Positions 1 through 9,154 of a stretch of DNA of 64,000 bases are shown here, piece by piece. The stretch's first letter is position 1; the number at the start of each line of letters is the position of its first letter. A program made the position numbers and the translations under genes. This stretch comes from Bacteroidota bacterium (GTDB lineage: Bacteria > Bacteroidota > Bacteroidia > Flavobacteriales > Flavobacteriaceae): NCBI GenBank assembly GCA_018267095.1, contig JAFDZC010000011.1, positions 124,001 through 188,000 of the forward strand, in the 5' to 3' direction. The notes below the pieces were generated by a model. The model worked only from the letters and a program-made list of their open reading frames with translations, had not been told where the DNA came from and ran no database searches.

Positions 1-1
1 T

Positions 2-439
2 GTGATGTTGCGCCCCAATTTTCGCAAATTGGGTTTTGCTGTTTTCTTGACCATTGTATTGCCACTCGTGGGTTATTTCTTGTTTAGACAATATCAAAAT
101 CCCGGGTCGATGTTTGATTTTGCTGCACTCATTTATGTTATTTTTGTAGGGCTGATTCAATATTTTAAATACAGAAACCATCGATTGTTTGTACACGATG
201 ATTTTATCATCAAACAAAGCGGTGCTTGGGATATTACCCACGAAATTATTGAACCCGGAAAAATTCAAGGCATCGCCATATCGCAATTGTTTTGGCACAA
301 AAGCATCGGAATTGGCTCATTGATATTGTACACGGCCGGTGGAAATATTCGCCTAGATTTAGGGCAAATGAACCTCATTCAGCCTTATGTGAATAAATGG
401 TTGTACGAACTCGAGAAAACCGATGTCAATTGGATGTAA
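2..439 (+). CDS. PH-domain (YdbT-like) membrane protein, C-terminal part
   Basis: This is the C-terminal end of a probable membrane protein with bacterial PH (bPH2) domains of the YdbT type. Two hydrophobic helices (about residues 10-28 and 38-55) are followed by a bPH2-like beta segment running from the RNHRLFVHDDFI stretch to about residue 130. The last residues resemble the tails of flavobacterial YdbT-like proteins, which are usually several hundred residues long, so the gene very probably begins upstream of the window. A GTG at 2 and an ATG at 5 are in frame, but nothing shows that either is the real start. The role of such proteins is poorly known. It ends 24 bases before menA, in the same direction. 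Confidence 0.6.
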   Translation: MMLRPNFRKLGFAVFLTIVLPLVGYFLFRQYQNPGSMFDFAALIYVIFVGLIQYFKYRNHRLFVHDDFIIKQSGAWDITHEIIEPGKIQGIAISQLFWHKSIGIGSLILYTAGGNIRLDLGQMNLIQPYVNKWLYELEKTDVNWM

Positions 440-463
440 TACTAAAAATGAAAATCAAAATCA

Positions 464-1393
464 ATGAAACACTGGATTCAAGCCGCTAGACTCAGAACTT
501 TACCGCTTTCGGTCTCTGGCATTATTGTCGGAAGTTTTTATGCCATGTCGCAGTCAATGTTCAACTGGAAGATTGTGCTCTTTGCACTTTCAACCACTTT
601 GGGCTTGCAAATACTTTCCAATTTTGCCAACGATTACGGCGACGGAGTCAAAGGAACCGACAATGAAGATCGCATCGGGCCAAAACGCGCCATTCAAAGC
701 GGAGTAATTACCCCGCAAGCGATGAAACGCGCCATGTTGCTTACGTCAGTGCTCACCATGTTTTCGGCTTGTTTGCTCATTTATTGCTCCTTCAAAACGT
801 ACCATTTTGGTTATTCGCTGTTCTTTTTTGTTTTGGGATTATTAGCTGTCGCATCAGCAATTCGTTACACAGTGGGCAATTCTGCTTATGGCTATCGCGG
901 ATATGGCGATTTATTCGTTTTTATCTTTTTCGGATTGGTCAGCACCATGGGTATTTATTTTATGTTTGCCAAATCACTTGAAGACGGATATTTGCTATTG
1001 CTACCCGCAACGGCTATTGGTTTTTTGAGTGTCGGGGTTTTGAACCTGAACAACATGCGCGACGAAGCCTCAGACAGAAAATCAGGCAAGCAAACCCTGG
1101 TGGTGCGCATGGGCGGAGCCAACGCCAAAAAATATCATTATTTCTTAGTCATCGGAGCCATGTTGCTCGTGATTTTGTTTGCTGTGCTCAACGATTTTCA
1201 CTTTGATCAATATCTGTTTTTAATCGCGTATATTCCGATGATCAAACATTTAAAAACCGTGCGCAACAACACCAATCCACGCGATTTAGATCCGGAACTC
1301 AAAAAGCTCGCATTGAGCACTTTTATGTTGTCGGTGTTACTTTCACTTTGCCTCATTTATTTTCTTTCAGATATTTTAGTCAACAACGCATAA
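464..1393 (+). CDS. menA: 1,4-dihydroxy-2-naphthoate polyprenyltransferase
   Basis: UbiA-family integral membrane prenyltransferase that joins a polyprenyl diphosphate to 1,4-dihydroxy-2-naphthoate, giving demethylmenaquinone in the cytoplasmic membrane. The first Asp-rich motif (NxxND-YGDGVKGTD) is at residues 53-66. The second conserved loop (NLNNMRDEASDRKSGKQTL) is at about 195-213 and carries the D-x3-D residues for Mg-diphosphate binding. Eight or nine hydrophobic segments fill the rest. The 309-residue length is normal for MenA. It is followed after 10 bases by a metallo-hydrolase gene and, two genes later, by menC, so the block is partly devoted to menaquinone, the usual respiratory quinone of flavobacteria. 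Confidence 0.95.
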   Translation: MKHWIQAARLRTLPLSVSGIIVGSFYAMSQSMFNWKIVLFALSTTLGLQILSNFANDYGDGVKGTDNEDRIGPKRAIQSGVITPQAMKRAMLLTSVLTMFSACLLIYCSFKTYHFGYSLFFFVLGLLAVASAIRYTVGNSAYGYRGYGDLFVFIFFGLVSTMGIYFMFAKSLEDGYLLLLPATAIGFLSVGVLNLNNMRDEASDRKSGKQTLVVRMGGANAKKYHYFLVIGAMLLVILFAVLNDFHFDQYLFLIAYIPMIKHLKTVRNNTNPRDLDPELKKLALSTFMLSVLLSLCLIYFLSDILVNNA

Positions 1394-1403
1394 ATCAGCA
1401 CTT

Positions 1404-2084
1404 ATGAAAATTACTTTCTACGGTCACGCCTCACTGGGCATTGAAGTATCAGGCAAATTCATTTTGGTCGATCCTTTTATTTCTGGTAATCCCAAAGCGG
1501 CACACATCAATATTGAATCGCTCAAACCCGATTACGTCTTTTTAACGCACGCGCACCAAGACCACACGCTTGATGTTGAATTCATCATGTCGCGCAATCC
1601 TGAAGCTGTGATTGTTTCCAATGCCGAAATCGTCACACACTATGCAGCCAAAGGTTTCAAAGGTCATATGATGAACCACGGCGGCAGTTGGAAATTTGAA
1701 TTTGGCGTGGTTAAATATGTCCATGCTATTCACTCAAGTTCTTTTGCCGATGGCAGCTACGGCGGAAATCCCGGCGGTTTTGTCATCGAAGGCGAGCACA
1801 AAAACATCTACATTGCCGGCGATACCGCGCTTACAATGGATATGAAACTCATTCCGATGCGCACCAAGCTGGATTTGGCCATTTTGCCGGTGGGCAGCAA
1901 CTTTACCATGGATGTTGACGATGCCATCATTGCTTCAGATTTCTTGGATTGTGACAAAATCATGGGCTATCACTACGATACTTTTGGTTATATCGAAATT
2001 GACCACGACCAGGCCAAACGCAAGTTTTTTGACCAAGGCAAAGATTTGATGTTGCTCGAAATCGGACAAAGTATCGAATTGTAA
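1404..2084 (+). CDS. UPF0173 metallo-beta-lactamase-fold hydrolase
   Basis: Metal-dependent hydrolase of the UPF0173 family (YtkL-like), with a metallo-beta-lactamase fold. The zinc-binding HxHxDH signature is H49-A-H-Q-D-H54. Further likely ligands are a His in the HAIHSSSF region, the Asp in IAGDTALT and the C-terminal His in GYHYDTFG. The 226-residue length is typical and there is no signal peptide, so it is probably cytoplasmic. The substrate of the family is not established. It starts 10 bases after menA and probably shares its transcript. The stop is followed at once by a T-run and a palindromic repeat (2085-2173), which separates it from the next gene. Confidence 0.9.
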   Translation: MKITFYGHASLGIEVSGKFILVDPFISGNPKAAHINIESLKPDYVFLTHAHQDHTLDVEFIMSRNPEAVIVSNAEIVTHYAAKGFKGHMMNHGGSWKFEFGVVKYVHAIHSSSFADGSYGGNPGGFVIEGEHKNIYIAGDTALTMDMKLIPMRTKLDLAILPVGSNFTMDVDDAIIASDFLDCDKIMGYHYDTFGYIEIDHDQAKRKFFDQGKDLMLLEIGQSIEL

Positions 2085-2173
2085 ATTTTTAGAAGCTCAT
2101 TCCCGCTTTTCGCTTTTATCTTTTTCGCTTACCAAGCTCAAAAGGATAACCGCTTCAATCGGGGCTAGGGCAG
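2085..2173 (+). repeat. Dispersed hairpin element, copy A
   Basis: Copy A of an intergenic palindromic family seen six times here. It has a T-run, then AGAAGCT, CCCGC, a central hairpin (ATCTTTT...GCTT, loop ACC, AAGC...AAAAGGAT) and the closing CGGGGCTAGGGCAG. The outer arms AGC...CCCG and CGGGGCT can pair, leaving a bulge. It directly follows the UPF0173 stop codon and lies upstream of the TPR gene. Confidence 0.85.
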
Positions 2174-2195
2174 TAGTAATAGCTCAAAACCTGTT

Positions 2196-3380
2196 ATGAA
2201 ATTAAGCTTTTTGTGGTTGCTGATATTTCCGTTTTCGGTGTTCTCGCAAGCCGATGGCTATTGGGACAAAGCGCGCGCTACCACGCGGCAAATCACGGTT
2301 TCGGCGCGTGACCGAATCATCGTTCCCATCGAAGAATTGCCCACCGGCACTACTGAAATTGTTTTCAGAGTCACTTTGCTCGACGAAAATCAAAAAATGT
2401 CTTCTAGTTTGGTCTCGTTGCTCAAAGCCATTCCCGACCCCACCGGAATCAGCGCGGGTTCCGCAGGAGCGGTGTTTTTGCTGTCAAAAATTTCCGGTGA
2501 TGACCAATGTCGCTACGCACTTTTTAGTAGTTCTGAAGCCGCTTTAGCTTATCAAAAAGAAGGCACTACCACACAAGCATGCTTTTATCAATCTGAGTCC
2601 GTAAGCCAAGATGCGCGCAGACTTTCCGCTGAAAGTTCCGCCTGTCTTAAAAACAAAGTCATTTGGTTTGGCTTTGAAAGCAAGAACTGGATTCTTAAAG
2701 AACGCATTGTTTTAGAAGTGGTTCCGTGGGTTGATTACAAACTCAGCCGCGGTTGGACCACCGATAAACGCAAATCACTCATCGATATTTGCAAAACCAC
2801 CGAGCTGTCACAAAAATTGCCCGATGCCGATGACTATTGTATTTGCGTATCGAACAAAATCCAAAAGCAATACAAATGCAACGAGTTTCAGAAATTATTG
2901 GCCGCTGAAAAAACCAAAGCCTTTCGCGACAGCGGTTTGGCTTGTTACAAAGAATCCGGAGCTTCGAGTGTTTTGTATGACAAACAGCGCACAGAGGCTT
3001 TACAACTCATTGAAAAAAATAAATTCGGCGAAGCGATTAAAGTGCTTTTGCCGGTGGTCAATGATGCTCCGCGCTCAACCGATTACGGCCTCATAGGTTG
3101 GTGTTATCTCAATACCAAACAATACGACAAAGCGCTCAAATACCTTGAAGCCTGCCAAAAAGCTGATGCGACCGACTTGCTCACCCAGCTCAGATTGTCT
3201 CATGCGTATTTGCTCAAAGGCCATTATTCAGAGGCGAAAGCTTTATATAAAAAATTTCGTGCGCAGAATGTCACCGACAGCACCAGTTGGGCTGAGCAGG
3301 CGCAAAGCGATATTCAAAACTTTCAAAAATTGGGCATGAATCATCCTGATTTTGAACGAATTCTAAAGCAATTAGAATAA
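2196..3380 (+). CDS. Secreted TPR-repeat protein, unknown function
   Basis: 394-residue protein with a Sec signal peptide (first 18 residues, cleavage near FSQ-A), so probably periplasmic or surface-exposed. A beta-rich domain of unknown family (about 20-190) is followed by a Cys-rich segment (CKTTE...CICVSNK...CNEF, about 195-230) and by TPR-like helices (about 265-360, with YGLIGWCYLNTKQYDKALKYLE and a second repeat LRLSHAYLLKGHYSEAKALY). I do not recognise the N-terminal domain. It stops one base before menC, suggesting translational coupling, but nothing in the sequence ties it to menaquinone synthesis. Repeat copy A lies just upstream. Confidence 0.75.
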   Translation: MKLSFLWLLIFPFSVFSQADGYWDKARATTRQITVSARDRIIVPIEELPTGTTEIVFRVTLLDENQKMSSSLVSLLKAIPDPTGISAGSAGAVFLLSKISGDDQCRYALFSSSEAALAYQKEGTTTQACFYQSESVSQDARRLSAESSACLKNKVIWFGFESKNWILKERIVLEVVPWVDYKLSRGWTTDKRKSLIDICKTTELSQKLPDADDYCICVSNKIQKQYKCNEFQKLLAAEKTKAFRDSGLACYKESGASSVLYDKQRTEALQLIEKNKFGEAIKVLLPVVNDAPRSTDYGLIGWCYLNTKQYDKALKYLEACQKADATDLLTQLRLSHAYLLKGHYSEAKALYKKFRAQNVTDSTSWAEQAQSDIQNFQKLGMNHPDFERILKQLE

Positions 3381-3381
3381 G

Positions 3382-4413
3382 ATGCAAGCGCGTTATCATC
3401 GATATTTGTTAGATTTTAAAAAACCGGCCGGAACCTCGCGCGGAGTTTTGCATCAAAAAGAAACTTGGTTCATCATACTCGAAAACGAAGGTAAAACCGG
3501 CATAGGCGAATGTGGAATTTTGCGCGGTCTGAGCGCAGATGATCGACCCGATTACGAAGAAAAACTGCACTGGGCTTGCCAAAATATTCATTTAGGATTA
3601 GCGGTTTTGTATCGAGAATTGGTTGAGTTTCCGTCGATTCAGTTTGGTTTGGAAATGGCTTTTCAATCACTGGTTGCTGAACATCCTTTTGAGTTATTTC
3701 CTTCTAAGTTTACCCAACATCAGCAGGGAATTCCCATCAATGGTTTGATTTGGATGGGCGATAAAACCTCGATGCTGGCACAAATTGAAGAAAAATTACA
3801 GTCCAATTTCAATTGCATCAAACTCAAAATTGGCGCGATTGATTTTGACAAAGAACTCGAACTGTTGGCGTTTATTCGCGCGCATTATTCAGCAGAACAA
3901 ATAGAAATTCGCGTCGATGCCAACGGCGCTTTTTCATCCAATGATGTTTTAGATAAACTTAATCAACTCGCTGAATTTAAAATTCATAGCATTGAACAAC
4001 CTATCGCCAAAGGTCAAATTTCTGAGATGAAAAAAGTTTGTACCGCAAGTCCGATTCCCGTGGCGTTGGATGAAGAACTCATCGGTGTTTTTTCGGCATC
4101 AGAACAAGAGAATTTACTCGAACAAATTCGCCCGCACTATATTATTTTAAAACCCAGTTTTGTGGGCGGTTTCAAAGGCTCAGCCCAATGGATTGAACTC
4201 GCCCAAAAAATGAATATAGCTTGGTGGGTCACTTCTGCCTTAGAGAGTAATGTCGGGCTCAATGCGATTGCTCAGTGGACTTTTTTGCAAAACAATCTGA
4301 TGCCTCAAGGCTTAGGCACGGGCGCTTTATATACCAACAACTTTGATTCGCCTTTAGAAGTTAAAAACGGCCAATTGTTCTACACCGAATCACCCTGGAA
4401 TTTTAAGCTTTGA
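3382..4413 (+). CDS. menC: o-Succinylbenzoate synthase
   Basis: Enolase-superfamily enzyme that dehydrates SHCHC to o-succinylbenzoate in menaquinone synthesis. Visible barrel motifs are the KxK pair in CIKLKIG, the first metal ligand Asp in RVDANGAF, a Glu in HSIEQP, an Asp in ALDEEL, and the second catalytic Lys in IILKPSFVGG. The length (343 residues) fits MenC and the related dipeptide epimerases. The epimerase alternative is less likely, because menA is three genes upstream and the ADDRPDYEEKL N-terminus resembles flavobacterial MenC. The start at 3382 is one base after the preceding stop. Confidence 0.88.
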   Translation: MQARYHRYLLDFKKPAGTSRGVLHQKETWFIILENEGKTGIGECGILRGLSADDRPDYEEKLHWACQNIHLGLAVLYRELVEFPSIQFGLEMAFQSLVAEHPFELFPSKFTQHQQGIPINGLIWMGDKTSMLAQIEEKLQSNFNCIKLKIGAIDFDKELELLAFIRAHYSAEQIEIRVDANGAFSSNDVLDKLNQLAEFKIHSIEQPIAKGQISEMKKVCTASPIPVALDEELIGVFSASEQENLLEQIRPHYIILKPSFVGGFKGSAQWIELAQKMNIAWWVTSALESNVGLNAIAQWTFLQNNLMPQGLGTGALYTNNFDSPLEVKNGQLFYTESPWNFKL

Positions 4414-4468
4414 TGCGCTTCAAAATCCGTAAAAAAAGATTATTTTTAGCCAGTTATACCATAAATTC

Positions 4469-5326
4469 ATGATTACCGAAGCGCAATTTCAAAAAGAACT
4501 CCAACTGATCATTAACAACGGAATCCGCGAGGATATTGGCCCGGGCGATTACAGTTCGCTGGCGTGTATTCCGGCTGAAGCAACCGGCAAAGCAAAACTT
4601 TTGGTGAAAGACCAAGGCATCATCGCTGGGGTTTCATTTGCGGAAATGATTTTTAAAACCGTCGATTCCTCGTTAGAAATTGAAGTTTTTATCCAAGACG
4701 GAAGCGCTGTCCAATACGGAGATGTGGTTTTTCATGTACGTGGAAGTTCACAATCGATTCTCAAAGCCGAACGCTTGGTGCTCAACTCGATGCAGCGCAT
4801 GTCGGCCATAGCGACCAAAACGAACCAATATGTGCAATTGCTTACGGGCACCCGAACCAAAATTCTCGATACGCGCAAAACGACACCCGGATTCAGGGCA
4901 ACCGAGAAATGGGCGGTGAAAATTGGTGGCGGCGAAAACCATCGATTTGCTCTGTACGATATGATTATGCTCAAAGACAACCACATTGATTTTGCCGGCG
5001 GAATTACTCAGGCCATTGCCAAAACGCAACAGTATTTATCCAAAAACAACCTCGATTTAAAGATCATTGTTGAGGCCAGAAATTTAGATGAAATCAAAGA
5101 AATTCTTCAAAGCGACGGTGTTCATCGCATTTTAATAGATAATTTTAATTTTGAAGATACGAGAACCGCAGTAGCGCTCATTGGCAACCAATGTCAGAGC
5201 GAATCTTCGGGCAACATCAACGAGAAAACCATCCGACAATATGCCGAGTGCGGCGTAGATTATATTTCATCGGGAGCGCTCACGCATTCGGTTTACAATA
5301 TGGATTTGAGCCTAAAAGCGTTTTAA
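4469..5326 (+). CDS. nadC: Nicotinate-nucleotide pyrophosphorylase (carboxylating)
   Basis: Quinolinate phosphoribosyltransferase: quinolinate plus PRPP give nicotinate mononucleotide, CO2 and diphosphate in de novo NAD synthesis. Signatures include REDIGPGDYSS near residue 20, the DTRKTTPGFR and WAVKIGGGENHR segments (about 134-160) that hold the quinolinate and PRPP ligands, MLKDNHI, VEARNLDE, and the C-terminal DYISSGALTHS. At 285 residues it is full length. It is followed after 2 bases by the YihY gene. No nadA or nadB is adjacent. Confidence 0.95.
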   Translation: MITEAQFQKELQLIINNGIREDIGPGDYSSLACIPAEATGKAKLLVKDQGIIAGVSFAEMIFKTVDSSLEIEVFIQDGSAVQYGDVVFHVRGSSQSILKAERLVLNSMQRMSAIATKTNQYVQLLTGTRTKILDTRKTTPGFRATEKWAVKIGGGENHRFALYDMIMLKDNHIDFAGGITQAIAKTQQYLSKNNLDLKIIVEARNLDEIKEILQSDGVHRILIDNFNFEDTRTAVALIGNQCQSESSGNINEKTIRQYAECGVDYISSGALTHSVYNMDLSLKAF

Positions 5327-5328
5327 TT

Positions 5329-6258
5329 ATGAGCGAGCAAATTGAAAACGTCATTAATAAAATACCGGTTGCGCGTAATTTGATGCGTGTAACCCAGCGC
5401 GTGCCATTGCCTTGGTTACACGGTTTGTCTTTGTATGATTTGCTCGAATTGTATATTTTGGGTGTGGCTGAAGGCGCTTTATCTTACCGTGCTGCTGCGA
5501 TTGCCTTTAGCTTTTTCATGGCTTTGTTTCCGTTTGCGCTGTTTATTTTGAACTTAATTCCCTACATTCCGATTGAAGGTTTTCAAGGCGACTTTATGCG
5601 ATTTGTGTCTGAAAGTGTTCCGCCTAAAACCTATGACGCGGTGGCTTCGATCATCAGCGATATTCTCAACAACAGTCATTCGGGTTTGCTTTCAACAGGT
5701 TTCTTGATGGCCATTTTGTTGATGGCTAATGGTCTGAATGCCATTTTAGGTGGATTTGAAACTTCACAACACGTCATCATCAGACGCGGATTTTTTAGAC
5801 AGTATTTTGTGGCTTTGGGTATTTCACTCGTGTTGTCATTTTTGCTTTTGTTTACCGTGGCCATGATTGTGGTTTTTGAAGTATTTATCCAGAAAACTAT
5901 TATTCAAGATGTACTGAGTGATCGCATTCCGCTGATTATTATGGGACGATATGCTTTTGTGATTTTGATGATTCTTTTGACTACTTCGGTTTTGTTCCGC
6001 TTTGGCGTAAGTCACGATCGTCGGCGTTCTTTTATATCCATCGGTTCTGTTTTTACGACAATTTTAATCATCATTTCATCGTATGGTTTTGGTATTTGGG
6101 TCGTGAAATTTTCTAAATATAACGAACTTTACGGTTCCATCGGAACTTTGCTCATTATGATGTTTTACATTTGGCTCAACTGTATGATTTTGCTCATGGG
6201 CTTTGAGCTTGATGCACTGATTAATAAGCTTAAGCGCGAAAAAGAACTTTCCAATTAA
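5329..6258 (+). CDS. YihY/BrkB-family inner-membrane protein
   Basis: Integral membrane protein of the YihY/virulence factor BrkB family (formerly mis-called ribonuclease BN). About six membrane helices are visible, starting with the amphipathic SYRAAAIAFSFFMALFPFALFIL region and ending with MMFYIWLNCMILLMGFELDALI. The open frame runs back to 5191 inside nadC, but the ATG at 5329, 2 bases after the nadC stop, is the sensible start: the product (MSEQIENV..., 309 residues) then has the usual family length. The physiological role is not established. Confidence 0.88.
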   Translation: MSEQIENVINKIPVARNLMRVTQRVPLPWLHGLSLYDLLELYILGVAEGALSYRAAAIAFSFFMALFPFALFILNLIPYIPIEGFQGDFMRFVSESVPPKTYDAVASIISDILNNSHSGLLSTGFLMAILLMANGLNAILGGFETSQHVIIRRGFFRQYFVALGISLVLSFLLLFTVAMIVVFEVFIQKTIIQDVLSDRIPLIIMGRYAFVILMILLTTSVLFRFGVSHDRRRSFISIGSVFTTILIIISSYGFGIWVVKFSKYNELYGSIGTLLIMMFYIWLNCMILLMGFELDALINKLKREKELSN

Positions 6259-6263
6259 TTGAT

Positions 6264-6692
6264 ATGAAACAGTTTTGCGGCCTAGTTTTTTTATTTTTTA
6301 CCATGTGCTCATGGGCGCAGCATCACTCGGTTATCGGAAAGTGGAAAACCATTGATGACGAGACCGGAAAACCTGTTTCTGTCATTGAAATTTTTGAAAA
6401 GCAAAACAAAATTTACGGTAAGGTTTTAGAGATTTTTAATCCAAAAACCAAAGTTCCGCGTTGTGAAAAGTGCGAGGGAGAAGATAAAAATAAACCTATT
6501 GTCGGGTTGATTGTGATTAAAGGTTTGGTCAAGGATAAAGACGAATACACCCACGGAAAGATTTTGGATCCCAAACACGGAAAATTGTACAAATGTTCTT
6601 TATCGCTGGAAAGTCGCGATCGACTCAAAGTACGCGGTTATATCGGAATCAATTTGCTCGGACGAACCCAAATTTGGGAACGCGTTAAATAA
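6264..6692 (+). CDS. DUF2147 secreted protein
   Basis: Small exported protein with a Sec signal peptide (residues 1-18, ending CSWAQ) and a DUF2147 domain. The domain shows VIGKWKTIDDETGKPVSVIEIFE at its start, a CEKCEG pair of cysteines, and the final GRTQIWERVK. DUF2147 proteins are small beta-rich envelope proteins of unknown role. It begins 5 bases after the YihY gene and ends 11 bases before priA, so the three may be co-transcribed. Confidence 0.85.
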   Translation: MKQFCGLVFLFFTMCSWAQHHSVIGKWKTIDDETGKPVSVIEIFEKQNKIYGKVLEIFNPKTKVPRCEKCEGEDKNKPIVGLIVIKGLVKDKDEYTHGKILDPKHGKLYKCSLSLESRDRLKVRGYIGINLLGRTQIWERVK

Positions 6693-6703
6693 ATTCTAGG
6701 CCA

Positions 6704-9154
6704 ATGTTATTTTTTGCTGAAGTTATTTTGCCGTTGGCTTTGTCCAAAACCTTTACTTATCAGGTTTCTGAAGCTGAATATCATTTCTTGAAAAAAGGAA
6801 TGCGTGTAGTGGTTCCGTTCGGCAAAAACAAATTGTATACAGCTTTGGTTGTTGAGTTGCATCAAAATCAACCTTTGTTATACCAGGCCAAAGAAATTGA
6901 TCAAATCTTGGATGAGCATCCAATGGTTAGTGCCATTCAAATCGAGCATTGGCAATGGATGGCGCAATATTATATGTGTAGTTTGGGCGAGGTTTATCGC
7001 GGAGCCATGCCCAGTTCGTTGTTGCTTGAAAGCGAAACTATGGTGACTCGAAATGCCGAACGTTATTTTGAATCTTCTGAACTTTCTGACGAAGAATATC
7101 TGGTTTATCAGGCTTTGCAACATCAGTCGTCTTTGCCCATCGTTGATATAGTCGCGATTTTAAACAAGAAAAAAGTGTTTCCTGTCTTGCATCGATTGAT
7201 TGAGAAACAAGTGTTGACCTTGCACGAAGAAGTTACCGATTCTTATAAACCCAAACTCGTTAAATATTTGCGGTTGCATCATGATTTTACAGATCAGCAA
7301 TCTTTGAATTCATTGTTGAATAGCTTAAAAGGAAGTAAACAGACACAACTTATTTTACAATATTTTCAGCTTAAAGCCTCGCAAACCCAACCGATATCGG
7401 TCAAACAACTAGCAGAAACTTCAGGCGCATCGTCAGCCACTGTAAAAAGTTTGGTGGATAAAGGTATTTTCGAGGTTTATCAATTGCAAAAAGATCGAGT
7501 TCATTACAACCATGAGGCTTCTTTGTTGCATTTAGTACTCAGTGCTGAACAGAATTCGGCCAAAGAATCTATTCTGAATCAATGGAAAAATAAAGAAGTT
7601 TGTCTTTTGCACGGCGTTACCGGTAGCGGAAAAACCGAAGTTTATATTGAGCTCATCAAAACCTTTATCGAACAAAAAAAGCAGGTTTTGTATTTGTTGC
7701 CCGAGATTGCTTTGACGGCCCAGTTGGTCGATCGCTTGAGAAGTCATTTCGGCGCACTTGTTTCGGTTTATCACTCTAAATACAGCAATCATGAACGCGT
7801 TGAAGTTTGGCGAAACGTGCAGCATAATGAGTCAAAAGCGCAGATTATCATCGGAGCGCGCTCGGCTTTGTTTTTGCCATTTGCCGATTTAGGTTGTGTG
7901 ATTATTGATGAAGAACACGAGCAAACCTTTAAGCAACACGATCCGGCTCCGCGCTATCACACACGCGATACGGCTATTGTTTTGGCTGCTAAACACGGGG
8001 CAAAAGTTTTGCTGGGTTCAGCTACGCCTTCGCTCGAAACTTATTTCAATGCGCAAAACGGCAAATTTGGTTTTACAGAATTAACCCAGCGATTCGGGAG
8101 TTTTAGCTTGCCTGAAATTGAGTTGGTTGATTTGAAGGATAAATATTTCCGCAAGAAAATGACCGGACATTTCAGTGATACATTGTTAGATGAAATTCAG
8201 AAAGCCATTTCAAACAAAGAACAAGTTATTCTTTTTCAGAATCGTCGCGGCTATTCACCGGTGGTGGAATGTATGACGTGTGGTCATGTAGCGCAATGTC
8301 CGCAATGCGATGTAAGTTTGACGTATCACAAACACAAAAATCAATTGCGTTGTCATTACTGCGGATATTCGATGGCGAATCCTTCCAGATGTCATAATTG
8401 TTCAGGTGTTGATTTAGAGACCAAAGGTTTTGGAACCGAACAAGTGCAACAAGAATTAGAGCAGTTACTCCCGCAGGCGCGCATCATCAGAATGGATCAA
8501 GACACGACGCGCGCTAAATATGCTTTTGAGAAAATCATCGACAGTTTTAAAAATCATGAAGCCGATATATTAATTGGGACTCAAATGCTGGCCAAAGGAT
8601 TGGATTTCGAAAAAGTCAGTTTGGTCGGAATCATGAATGCCGATAATATGTTGTATCATCCCGACTTTAGAGCTTTTGAAAGAAGTTTTCAACTGATGAC
8701 TCAAGTGTCGGGCAGGGCAGGACGCTCTGAAAATCCGGGTAAAGTGATTATTCAGACCTATAATCCGTACCACAATACCATTCAACAAGTTACCCGAAAC
8801 GATTATTTGGGTATGTATCAAGAACAATTATACGAGCGCAAGATTTATCAATATCCGCCATATACACGCTTGATTCGATTGACACTCAAAAATCGCGACT
8901 TTGAAAAACTAAAGCAATCGGCTCAGTGGTTGACCGATGTGATGAAACAGCATTTGCAAATTCCGGTTTTGGGCCCGGAAGAACCACCGGTGGGCAGAAT
9001 TCGCAATGAATATATTCGTTTGATTTTAGTGAAGATTCCACAAGAACAGTCACTCAATGGGATAAAAAAAACTATCCAGAAAATACTGGATAGTTTTGAT
9101 ACGGTTGCGCAATTTAAATCTGTAAAAGTTTCGGTAAATGTTGACTTTTATTAG
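6704..9154 (+). CDS. priA: Primosomal protein N' (replication restart helicase)
   Basis: Superfamily 2 DNA helicase that recognises stalled forks and reloads the replisome. From N to C there is a 3' DNA-binding domain (about 1-105), a winged-helix region (about 110-280), Walker A GVTGSGKTE at about 304-312, the DEEH box near 402, and a zinc-binding segment with four Cys pairs (CMTCG, CPQC, CHYC, CHNC; about 523-566). Helicase motifs IGTQMLAKGLDF and QVSGRAGR and a C-terminal domain to 816 follow. It is full length. The 3' end overlaps the convergent LytTR regulator gene by 4 bases. Confidence 0.97.
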   Translation: MLFFAEVILPLALSKTFTYQVSEAEYHFLKKGMRVVVPFGKNKLYTALVVELHQNQPLLYQAKEIDQILDEHPMVSAIQIEHWQWMAQYYMCSLGEVYRGAMPSSLLLESETMVTRNAERYFESSELSDEEYLVYQALQHQSSLPIVDIVAILNKKKVFPVLHRLIEKQVLTLHEEVTDSYKPKLVKYLRLHHDFTDQQSLNSLLNSLKGSKQTQLILQYFQLKASQTQPISVKQLAETSGASSATVKSLVDKGIFEVYQLQKDRVHYNHEASLLHLVLSAEQNSAKESILNQWKNKEVCLLHGVTGSGKTEVYIELIKTFIEQKKQVLYLLPEIALTAQLVDRLRSHFGALVSVYHSKYSNHERVEVWRNVQHNESKAQIIIGARSALFLPFADLGCVIIDEEHEQTFKQHDPAPRYHTRDTAIVLAAKHGAKVLLGSATPSLETYFNAQNGKFGFTELTQRFGSFSLPEIELVDLKDKYFRKKMTGHFSDTLLDEIQKAISNKEQVILFQNRRGYSPVVECMTCGHVAQCPQCDVSLTYHKHKNQLRCHYCGYSMANPSRCHNCSGVDLETKGFGTEQVQQELEQLLPQARIIRMDQDTTRAKYAFEKIIDSFKNHEADILIGTQMLAKGLDFEKVSLVGIMNADNMLYHPDFRAFERSFQLMTQVSGRAGRSENPGKVIIQTYNPYHNTIQQVTRNDYLGMYQEQLYERKIYQYPPYTRLIRLTLKNRDFEKLKQSAQWLTDVMKQHLQIPVLGPEEPPVGRIRNEYIRLILVKIPQEQSLNGIKKTIQKILDSFDTVAQFKSVKVSVNVDFY

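Noticed and set aside
2202..2393. Minus-strand open frame inside the TPR gene
   Set aside because: It is a shadow of the real gene, with no motif, and the same holds for other antisense frames such as those in the lpx genes.
5191..5328. Extended N-terminus of the YihY-family gene inside nadC
   Set aside because: It would add 46 residues unlike the family and would overlap nadC by 136 bases; the ATG at 5329 fits the family.
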